Shown one piece after another: positions 47,730 through 57,611 of a DNA stretch of 64,000 nt; the first letter of the stretch is position 1, and each line of letters opens with the position of its first letter. The notes under the pieces are model-generated. The model saw only the letters and a list, made by a program, of their open reading frames with translations. It made no database searches and was not told where the DNA came from. Position numbers and translations under genes: made by a program. Source of the stretch: Oreohelix idahoensis (Eukaryota > Mollusca > Gastropoda > Stylommatophora > Oreohelicidae); contig JAMPIV010014837.1 of NCBI GenBank assembly GCA_024509875.1, positions 1-64,000 on the forward strand. Reading direction: 5' to 3'.

Positions 47730-49651
47730 TGTGATGGAATACATTGATACAGCACTAAAATCCTCCATTTATAAAGATAAAGGTTAAAATAAATTGTGGG
47801 GATAAAATATAGTTAAGTTACGCTGCGGCTTTTTCGCCTACGCCACAAGCGCGTTGATTTGGTAGATCGTACCATCGTTTCCAGTGTCATTGGAAAAAGA
47901 AAATAACTAATTATAACATGGGACGCGAAAGGCCTATTCGTTCAGACGGGGTAGGAAAGGAGAAAAGAAAAAAATAATGCTGTCTGCAAGCGTTTGAATC
48001 TAAGCCTAACATACGCGCGAACTTGTAGCTAGTGGTTTGAAATACGATGTAAAAAAGTAAGAACATGTAGTCAAATGGTCACGAAAACAGACTTAGCTCT
48101 TATTTAGAATGACGTAAAACTCTCGAAAATAGCTGGACAGCACATGGAAAAGAAGTGAACGCGTGGTAGTAAAGATTTCAAGACTAACATGGAAAAATAT
48201 ATGGAATTTCTTATTAATAGGTTTAGAATCACAAAAATTAGCTAGTTTGATAGCCTATCTTTTTCTGACAAATAATATGCTTTCAAATAAAAAGACGGAC
48301 AGATAATTCGGAAGTTATTGACAAAAGACTGATTTGTTCGATGCAGACTCGCAAACACATGTTAGTTTTGCATTCACTAAAGTTACATTTGACGCGTCCT
48401 TGAGACGAAGGCAGAAAAACAAGTACATGTAAACAAAGGGGAGACAAGGAGGAGAGAATCTAAAAATATCTTCACAGTAGAAATCTAAGCAGGGGGTGAG
48501 GGAAAAATTTGAATAGTTTTTTGTAGTTGGGCCCAAAACCAAGTGCAATTTTGGGAAAACCCAAGTTCGGACAGACCGACCGACAGAAATACATTACACA
48601 TTTGACCAAAAATTGGACAGTTAGTTTGAAATTTTAAATTCTAGAAGGGGCAGTACTCTCATTGGACGAGACAGTTAAGATTATTGAAAAATTTCCTGGC
48701 AAGTTGCCATTTTTTTGAAGACTGTCCATACGAGCAGATCGTTGAGGCTAAGAAGTTGTCGTCCATTGAATATATACTAATAATAGTGGGACGCCCTAGT
48801 CTAGCCAGCAGCTCAGCTGAGTTTGTGCTATTTGAGCGTATCTGTGTGTTTTATTCTGAATTGTGGTAAGGACGAAATTATTAACCTTTTATTAAACAAT
48901 TCTGAATGATTGATACTGCCATATAATGAAAAATGATTACGACAAGTGAGTACTTATTCTAGGACCCCAGCCGACTGTCCAGGGCCTAGAGGTTGAAATA
49001 TAATATGATACACTATCAGAAATGTAGAATACAGATGTTTATTTTCAGGTGGAAACATATCACCCACTTTATTATATTTAAAAAAAAGAGATTAATGAAA
49101 ATATTTCAGATGCAGTGCAGTCTCTAGAGGAGAGGAATGGGAAACTAGTGCTACTTGATAACAGCCGTGATGTAGATGTGCTGGGTCGGTCAGAGAGATC
49201 TGACCCTGTCTTTTAATTACATGTATTATTGCTTGTGAACATGGTGGATTAGGTAGTATGTTAAGACATAGCCTAATTTTGTGGTTTAAGAGTTTCTTTG
49301 TCTGGCACTGTGCTAGTGCCAGATGTTCTGGAGAAGTCCAACTTTGTATGAAATGAGATGCCTACCATACTACCTCAGAGCATGTGAGGAGTGGGCCTAA
49401 GGAACAACTTTCTTTCATCGTCACAGGCCAGTTAAGTATTAAAGACCTGGCCTGCTGAGATTCATCAACTACAAAATTATAATTTAAACTACATTGTGAA
49501 AAATAAGAAACTTTTTGTCCACCATTAATCCTGTATAAGGAGCAAATGACATTGTTAACCAAAGACTTGGTATGATGCAAATACCCCGACCCAACATCCA
49601 GCATTAGTTTTCCTAAAGACTTTTAGTTAGTACCAATATTAGCAAATTTAA

Positions 49652-49741
<90 letters not shown>

Positions 49742-50158
49742 AGCTTTTCATGTGATTATTCAATTATATGAACGTCTATTGACATTAATTCATATTGATT
49801 TAAAAGTCCTGACCAGAAGAAAAACTTGGTTCAGGACAAAATAAATTTGAAAAAAAATTGTAATTTCTAAATTTTAAACACAGTGTTAATTGAATTGATC
49901 ATAGAGCTTAATATTAGTGTTTGTGTGTGTGTGTTTGTGTACTTAATTACCAGCATACCACATTTCATTACCCTAGACATTAAACGTAGCTATCAGTCAT
50001 ATAAATCACAAATAAGTCTGCTTGAGGTCATAGGTGGTAGTAGTAAGGTACTCTGTAAACTCACATAAACTGTTATCCTCAGGGACCTTCACAGCTGACC
50101 TCATTCAGTACACTAAGTAACCTAGCAACCACACTTAATAACATCAAAACCCACCACA
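47730..50158 (+). repeat. 5' LTR of family B
   Basis: It starts TGTGATGG. The 3' boundary is inferred at ...CCACCACA, just before a primer-binding-site-like TGGGGTCTCCTGGTCC (50164). The first 1.6 kb aligns with 54794-56430. It contains the TA repeat at 49654-49739. The length of about 2.4 kb is long for an LTR, and the 3' boundary is an inference because the second LTR is truncated. Confidence 0.75.
49654..49739. repeat. (TA)n microsatellite
   Basis: About 43 uninterrupted TA units inside the family-B 5' LTR. Confidence 0.98.
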
Positions 50159-50376
50159 TTTATTGGGGTCTCCTGGTCCGGGATTTAAACTATTGGGGTA
50201 TAAGTTTGTATAAATTCAACAGTGTCCCTAAAATTAAAAGTTATTCATAAGAAATAATTAAGGTGGAGAGTGAAAGTTGATGAATCTTCACAGCCAGTAG
50301 TAAATAATTAGTGTGTCACTTTCTTAATTAGAGTTTTGTAATTTATCTTAGAACATTATTAGAATTGTTATACAGG

Positions 50377-51655
50377 ATGGCAGATCTAGCCAAATTCAGA
50401 TCGGCTGCTGTGCTGACTGCTAAAGAAATGAATATGGAGGGTCAGGCTTTGATCCAATATGTAACTTCAGAATGTGACAAGTATATTGAAAGGGAAGATA
50501 GGAAGTTATCAGAAGAAAGAAAATTACAGTTACAAATTGAGGCTGACAAAGAACTTAAGAGGCTGCAGATTGAGGCTGACAAAGAGGCTAAGGCATTGGA
50601 GGCAGATAGGGTGGCTGAAATAAAGCGGCTCCAATTGGAAGAGAAGAAATTAGAAGCAGAGGAAAAGAGACAAGCTGCTGAAAGAGAGGAAAAGAGACAG
50701 GCTGCTGAAAGGGAAGCAGAGGAAAAGATTCAGGCTGCTGAAAGAGAGGAAAAGAGACAGGCTGCTGAAAGGGAAGATAGGAGATTACAAAGGGAGCACG
50801 AGTTACGACTAAGGGAGTTGGAAGTACAAGGCCATGCTCCTGAAAATAGTGCCAGCCCCTTTCCCTCCGATGACACTGCTAGTCAGGGAGCCTCAACCTC
50901 AGCTATGGGTTTTCATTTAGACCATTTTGTTGAGAAAGACGACGACATAGAAAGTTTTCTAAATAGGTTTGAACTTTTGGCTACTACATATGGGTTAGAG
51001 AGAGAAAGGTGGAGCCTAAAGTTATCCCAGGGGCTTAGGGGAACATCTTATGAAGTGTTTGCAAAAATGAATAGAGACGACCAAGACAATTATGACATGC
51101 TAAAGCAGGCTCTGTTATTAAGATATGAAAAGAATGGTGAATTTTATCGTAAGAAGTTTAGAAATGCCAAGCTTTTGTCTGGGGAGACATACCACCAATT
51201 CTCTGCCAGACTGGAAACCTATTTGGAGAAAATGACTGCTCTGGGGAAGACCCAAGATCTTAAAGAAATGATCATGATAGAGCAATTAAGAGAGTCCATG
51301 GCTCCAGACCTGAGAAGGTTTCTCATGGAACAAGGTGCAGAGAGGTTGGGTGAGGTATTGAATGTCGCTGAGAGGTAGCAAGCAGCCCAGGCAGAGGTAG
51401 CTGGCACTAAAAAGAAACATAGAGAATTTTAAGGCCACACAGCACTTTAATAAATTTGATACTAAAGAACAAGGTAACAAAGGTAGGACTAACTTTGATA
51501 GGCCTCGAAATGATTATCGTGATAGAAACTCACAGTTCAATGACCAAAGGTATAATGAAAGAAAACCTTTTAACCAAGGAAAGAGGTGGTGTAAATGGTG
51601 TAGGAAGGACAACCATAACACCGAAGTTTGTAAAAGGAAACCTAACATTGCTGCA
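50377..51655 (+). pseudogene. family-B gag, stop and frameshift
   Basis: ATG at 50377 (MADLAKFRSAAVLTAKEMN). A long Glu/Lys/Arg/Ala coiled coil with repeated EEKRQAAERE units covers about residues 40-155. A capsid-like domain follows (DDDIESFLNRFELLATTYGL, then LLLRYEKNGEFYRKKFR). The frame meets TAG at 51376 and a frameshift near 51430. Beyond it the basic tail ends in a CCHC knuckle, CKWCRKDNHNTEVC (51594-51635), with normal CX2CX4HX4C spacing. The architecture parallels family A except that family A lacks this knuckle. Confidence 0.87.
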
Positions 51656-52276
51656 ATGAAATCGGGAAACCAGAGATTAAAGGTTAAACCTACTGGACAG
51701 CAGGAACCTTATCACCCCCCAGTTTGTAAGGATGTTGTTTGTAACGGGGTCACCACAATGTGCCTATATGATACAGGTTTGGATTTTGATTCAGTTGTGA
51801 GGTCTAGCCTAGTGAACCCAGATCAGTATACCACCGAAACAGTGGAAATACAAGGGGCGACTAAGGACATACCACTCATGACACTTCCCATCGCAAGGAT
51901 AACGGTGAAAACTCGCTATGTGGAAGGAGAAATCAGAGCAGCAGTGATAGATGAACCAATCTACCCTCTGATATTGGGGTGTAGATACGTCTTCTTGGGG
52001 AATCCCAAGAGTCCTGTGATCATGGCGACAGTGCAGACCAGGTCACAGTCAAAGGAGGAAGAAGGTGAACCTATAAATGCTCATCCAGAGGAGATGAGGA
52101 AGGCGCAGGCTGAGGATAGGACACTCAAGCCATGTTTTAAAAAATTGCCCAAATGTCACACACCTCCAAGCAAGGGAGATTATTATATGAAGAACAAATT
52201 ATTATACAGGAAGGCCGGAACTGTATCCACTGGTCACGGACAGTTGGTACTTCCCAAGGCATATAGGGCAAATTAA
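51656..52276 (+). pseudogene. family-B protease region and start of integrase
   Basis: The frame continues from the zinc knuckle. Aspartic protease is seen as TMCLYDTGLDFDSVVR (DTG catalytic motif, near 51762-51790) and the flap-side PLILGCRYVF stretch near 51965. After a linker with VQTRSQS comes the start of the integrase N-terminal region, with KNKLLYRKAG and GQLVLPKAYR. The frame stops at 52276. Downstream, in a neighbouring frame, RKYYWPDVNVDIENF survives, but the last zinc-binding Cys is replaced (CGVF), so the finger is degenerate. Confidence 0.82.
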
Positions 52277-52429
52277 ATAAGGAGCTTACATGTTAGAAAA
52301 GATGGTGACCATGAGAAAATAGGTACCATCTGCAAAAAGGTTGCTCGAAAATACTATTGGCCCGACGTAAATGTCGATATTGAGAACTTTGTAGAAGCAT
52401 GTGGCGTATTTCATGAGGGAACACCCACA

Positions 52430-52826
52430 AAGGGAAAAAATGTGCAGGACCTAGAAACGCCACGGGGCAAACTTAGGCCTGGAAGGAAAAACAATTATAA
52501 TAAAGTAGACAAAGTGGAATGGGAGCCCCCTTTTCACACCCAGTCTTCACTTGAATGTATTAACATGGCCACTATGCGACGAGTACAAAGAGATGTTTTA
52601 CCCCAGAATAAGCAGACAATCCCTCGGTCGGAATTATGTGAACTGGAGGAAAATAAAAGAGAGAGAAGATCTCTCACGAGGAATTTAAAGTGGGGGGACA
52701 ACCCCAAGAAAAGAATTGGTAGTGGAAGATTCTTATGTGATGACAAGAGGAAGAAACGTCCTCAAAATAAGGCTTCCAATATTATGCACAATATGTCAGA
52801 AAAATTAAAAGTCCATATGTAACTTA
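52430..52826 (+). other. unassigned segment where the integrase core should be
   Basis: Between the degenerate integrase finger and the integrase C-terminal module there is an open, basic stretch (52442-52822, 126 codons) with none of the integrase D, D and E motifs found in family A. The expected core would be about 170 residues. I do not recognise this segment. It may be a replacement insertion or badly decayed DNA. Confidence 0.6.
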
Positions 52827-54188
52827 TTGAGGACCTGGACAGATCAGAAGGCAGAAGAGACTGTTACCTCATCATATCAATATGTGAACGAGCTGACCAC
52901 TCGTCTGAAAGCTGGATGGAAACTGGCAAATGATAATTTGAGACAAGCCAGGAAGAAACATGCAGCTTATTTTAATAGGAAAGCAAAGGACAGAGAATTA
53001 GCTGTGGGAGAGAAAGTACTTCTTCTACTACCTGGCAGCAATAATAAGTTGCAAATTGGATGGCAAGGTCCATATACAGTTGTAGAGAAGGTGTCTAGAA
53101 CAAATTATAAGATTGACAAAAAGGGGAAGGAGAAAATATACCATGTAAACCTTTTAAAGAAGTATCTGGACAGACAAATCCAGGAAGGCACCCCTCTACT
53201 GACCTTGGCTATTGCAACCGAAATGAAAAAGGAACCACTCACCTCACATGAATACCCATTGCACCCATGTGAGACAGCCGCACAGGTAAAAGTCAGTAAG
53301 CACCTGACTAAAAATCAGAGGGAGAGAGTTCAACAGGTTTTGGAGGAACATACAGATGTGTTAACAGACAAACCGGGGTATACTAATTTGCTAGAGTATG
53401 ATATGAAGCTGGTGGACTCAACACCAATCTGTATGAGAGCCTATTCTGTTCCGTTCGCTAAGGAGAAAGCATTGAAAGAAGAGATAGATTATTTGTTGAA
53501 AGAAGGGATTATTTCTCACAGTGAATCTCCCTACAGCTCAAGTGTAGTTCTGTTGAGGAAACCGTCTGGGGAACATAGACTGTGCATAGATTACAGGGAA
53601 CTGAATGCTGTCACAGAAGGTCAAGTGGATCCATTACCGGACACAAAACAGTTATTTGCCAGATTGAACAAGGCAAAATACTTTTCGAAGGTGTATCTTA
53701 GCAAAGGCTATTACCAGATTCCAGTGAAGCCTGAGGTTCGACCTTTTTTAGCTTTTAGCACCTCGGAAGGGCATTACGAATTCAACATGTTGCCATTCGG
53801 ATTGAAAAATGCTCCTAGTGTGTTCTCTAGAATGATGCGCAAATTGTTGGATCCCTTGAATAATCCATGTATCACGAATTTCATGGATGATATCCTCATC
53901 GCCACAGAAACATTTGAAGAACACGTTAACTCTCTGAATATGCTATTTGATAGGCTCAGAGAAGCGAACTTGACTGCTAGACCAACAAAATGTTGTATTG
54001 GATGCAAAGAGTTGGAATTCTTGGGACATACTGTATATCAGGGTAACATGACCCCTGATCCCAAGAACTTGGAAAAGTTGCAGAGAGCACCTAGACCACA
54101 AACAAAAAAGACATGCGATCATTCGTGTCGTTGTGTGGGTTTTACCAAAAATATATCAAAAATTTTAACTCTATATGTGCTCCTCTGA
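52827..54188 (+). pseudogene. family-B integrase C-terminal module and reverse transcriptase
   Basis: It starts with the integrase C-terminal region (YFNRKAKDRELAVGEKVLLL, then GWQGPYTVVEKVSRTNYKI, a GPY/F-type module). RT follows: LCIDYRELNAVTEGQVDPLP, LPFGLKNAPSVFSRMMRKL and NFMDDILIATE. RT motif A reads KVYLSKGYYQ, so the first catalytic aspartate has become tyrosine and the enzyme should be dead. The frame is lost near 54110 by a frameshift and closes at 54188. Confidence 0.88.
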
Positions 54189-54703
54189 CTGACTTGACTC
54201 GCAAGGGAAATCCAGATAAAATTGTTTGGTCAGCGCAGTGTGAGTTGGCATTCCAAGAGTTAAAGGAAAAACTCACTAGCAAGCCTATTCTCAAATTGCC
54301 TGATTTGACTCAGGATTTTGTGGTGAGAACGGACGCAAGCAATGTAGGCCTGGGGGCTACTTTGTTGCAAAGGTCCTCTTTACCCAATGGGGAACTGAAC
54401 CCAGTCGCTTATGCTAGCCGCAAGTTGAACAAAGCGGAACAAGTTTATTCCACAAGCGAAAAAGAGTGTTTAGCGTTAATCTGGGTGATAAAAAAGTTCC
54501 AAATCTATCTATATGGGAGAACATACGTGGTCCAGACGGATCAACAGCCTCTCGTATTCTTATCACAGGCCAAGCATGAAAATGCCAGATTATTACGATG
54601 GTCTTTATTATTACAGCCATATCAATTTACCATTGAATATATTCCGGGGTCACAGAACATCGGTGCAGATTTCCTCAGTAGGCACCCCTGTGATCAAATT
54701 TAG
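54110..54703 (+). pseudogene. family-B RNase H, shifted frame
   Basis: The next frame carries the end of the RT connection (SLCGFYQKYIKNF) and RNase H, with VRTDASNVGLGATLL, a STSEKECLALIWVIKKF segment carrying the catalytic Glu, VVQTDQQPL and ADFLSRHPC. The catalytic acids are present. It overlaps the previous frame because of the frameshift near 54110. Confidence 0.87.
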
Positions 54704-54793
54704 AGTATTCAGCAGGCGTAAGGAGTTGATTTTATCTATGTGTATCACTGGTTTTGGAACTTGCATTAGTGCATGTTCTCAAGTGGGGAGATG

Positions 54794-56430
54794 TGTGATG
54801 GAATACATTGATACAGCGCTAAAATCCTCCATTTATAAAGATAAAGGTTAAAATAAATGGTGGGGATAAAATATAGTTAAGTTACGCTGCGGCTTTTTCG
54901 CCTACGCCACAAGCGCGTTGATTTGGTAGATCGTACCATCGTTTCTAGTGTCATTGGAAAAAGAAAAAAAAAAACTAATTATAACATGGGGACGCGAAAG
55001 GCCTATTCGTTCAGACGGGGTGGGAAAGGAGAAAAGAAAAAAAAAATGATGCTGTCTGCAAGCGTTTGAATCTAAGCCTAACATATGCGCGAACTTGTAG
55101 CTAGTGGTTTGAAATACGATGTAAAAAAGTAAGAACATGTAGTCAATTGGTCACGAAAACAGACTTAGCTCTTATTTAGAATGACGTAAAACTCTCGAAA
55201 ATAGCTGGACAGCACATGGAAAAGAAGTGAACGCGTGGTAGTAAAGATTTCAAGACTAACATGGAAAAAATATGGAATTTCTTATTAATAGGTTTAGAAT
55301 CACAAAAATTAGCTAGTTTGATAGCCTATCTTTTCCTGACAAATAATATGCTTTCAAATAAAAAGACGGACAGATAATTCGGAAGTTATTGACAAAAGAC
55401 TGATTTGTTCGATGCAGACTCGCAAACACATGTTAGTTTTGCATTCACTAAAGTTACATTTGACGCGTCCTTGAGACGAAGGCAGAAAAACAAGTACATG
55501 TAAACAAAGGGGAACAAGGGGGAGAATCTAAAAATATCTTCACAGTAGAAATCTAAGCAGTGGGTGAGGGAAAAAATTTGAATATTTTTTTGTAGTTGGG
55601 CCCAAAACCAAGTCCAATTTTGGGAAATGACAAGTTTGGACAGACCGACCGACAGAAATACACTACACATTTGACCAAAAATTGGACAGTTAGTTTGAAA
55701 TTTTAAATTCTAGAAGGGGCAGTACTCTCATTGGACGAGACAGTTAAGATTATTGAAAAATTTGCCGGCAAGTTGCCATTTTTTTTGAAGACTGTCCATA
55801 CGAGCAGATCGTTGAGGCTAAGAAGTTGTCGTCCATTGAATATATACTAATAATAGTGGGACGCCCTAGTCTAGCCAGCAGCTCAGCTGAGTTTGTGCTA
55901 TTTCAGCGTATCTGTGTGTTTTATTCTGAATTGTGGTAAGGACGAAATTATTAACCTTTTATTAAACAATTCTGAATGATTGATACTGCCATATAATGAA
56001 AAATGATTACGACAAGTGAGTACTTATTCTAGGTCCCCAGCCGACTGTCCAGGGCCTAAAGGTTGAAATATAATATGATACACTATCAGAAATGTAGAAT
56101 ACAGATGTTTATTTTCAGGTGGAAACATATCACCCACTTTATTATATGAAAAAAAAGAGATTAATGAAAATATTTCAGATGCAGTGCAGTCTCTAGAGGA
56201 GAGGAATGGGAAACTAGTGCTACTTGATAACAGCCGTGATGTAGATGTGCTGGGTCGGTCAGAGAGATCTGACCCTGTCTTTTAATTACATGTATTATTG
56301 CTTGTAAACATGGTGGATTAGGTAGTATGTTAAGACATAGCCTAATTTTGTGGTTTCAGAGTTTCTTTGTCTGGCACTGTGCTAGTGCCAGATGTTCTGG
56401 AGAAGTCCAACTTTGTATGAAATGAGATGC
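54794..56430 (+). repeat. 3' LTR of family B, interrupted
   Basis: It aligns with 47730 onward through AAATGAGATGC, where the 5' LTR continues CTACCATAC but this copy enters the family-C element. It is preceded by a purine-rich AAGTGGGGAGA, the likely polypurine tract. The two LTRs differ by scattered substitutions and short indels, so family B is older than the family-A copies. Confidence 0.88.
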
Positions 56431-57560
56431 TGTAACAGTGTAGACTACTACGTCGCTACAACTGTTGGCCTTATAGTAAAATACTTATGAATGACTAGTT
56501 AGAGATAAATAAACCCCTAGTCAAGAATCAATGACATCATCAGTCATGACACACATGAACCCATGATGTCATCAAACTTTGTGTGGACTCCATACAAGTC
56601 AGATCGGAAAACATTTAGATTAGAGAGAACTTTAAACAATGGTTGGTCATTATCACATAGAAACAATAATTTTAGACTAGAGGATTCGTAGATGGTTAGG
56701 TTAAAGATTATTTCAAACAGTCGACTAGCTTCCAAGACCAATCATTAAAGGTTTCCGGCCTTAACTCCAATGAGAAATATTTCCTCTGGCAAGCCATAGC
56801 ACCAGACAAGTATAAAGACTGATGCATCTTAGTAACCAGTCAGAGCTTGAGACAGTTATCTCAAAGCTAGAGTCAAACCAACATAGGGCGTTCTTTAGTC
56901 GAGGTGTGGAGCAACCTGGCGCGTCCCCTACTACTGAACGAAAAAGCCCTTGACTCATACGGTCTGGATAATAAAATAACCGTTTAGAGATCTCCTACCA
57001 ACCAGGAAAGTTAGTGACTCAGCACTAACCCCTGCCACGATTATGTTTGTGGTTCATTCCACATGAAGTAAGTTCGATCTAGTTTTAATTGAAGTCTCGA
57101 ATCGAATTTTTATTTCGCTAGGATTTCCACAGATGTCACAAAACGACTACAGTATTGAGAAGCCGTAAGTCTTTAGCCTTGGAGGCTAAAGCTGGCAGTT
57201 TTACTTTCCTCCACCAGAAATTCTTATCGAACTGCCACATTTTCCTCATTTTGAAACGAAACGAAATAAAGGATATTTTTTATATCTACTGGACTTTTCA
57301 AGTAATCTGCTCTATTGAAGTTTCCTTTGACTGTTCGAGTTATTAATTATATACCACCCCTTCAAGATCAATATTAAAACCGTAAAGGCACTTACGAGTT
57401 CTCTTAATTACCTGGGTTGTTCCTCTCTTCTGGAAGCAACATCTCTGGTGTATAACCAGTCTTTCCTAGAAGAACCAAAATAAAGAAAATCTTGGGATTA
57501 TTTCCCTTATCTCAAGTGATATACAGATTTTCATCCCTTTCAACAAAATCCTCTGTCACA
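56431..57560 (+). repeat. 5' LTR of family C
   Basis: It starts TGTAACAG and ends CTGTCACA, near-perfect inverted termini, 1130 bp. The part up to 57152 aligns closely with 62543-63264. The remainder aligns with the old minus-strand copy at 5761-6200, which supports placing the LTR end here rather than at 57152. Confidence 0.8.
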
Positions 57561-57611
57561 CTAGTCTTGACTTTTGGTGCCGTTAACCAGCTCGTAACTG
57601 CTTTTTTTACG

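Larger units (their letters stand above)
47730..56430 (+). mobile_element. family B: second Gmr1-like LTR retrotransposon, decayed
   Basis: The 5' LTR is 47730-50158 and the 3' LTR starts at 54794 and is interrupted at 56430. Both begin TGTGATGGAATACATTGATA. The internal region has gag, protease, an integrase remnant, RT and RNase H, in the integrase-before-RT order also seen in family A. It lies inside a minus-strand LINE. The rest of its 3' LTR should lie beyond the right edge of the window, past the nested insertions. Confidence 0.88.

Noticed and set aside
47730..50158. Small genes inside the family-B LTR (for example 48315-48548 and 48684-48869)
   Set aside because: These ORFs have no recognised motif and lie in LTR sequence repeated at 54794-56430; similar frames in the second copy reflect sequence identity, not selection.
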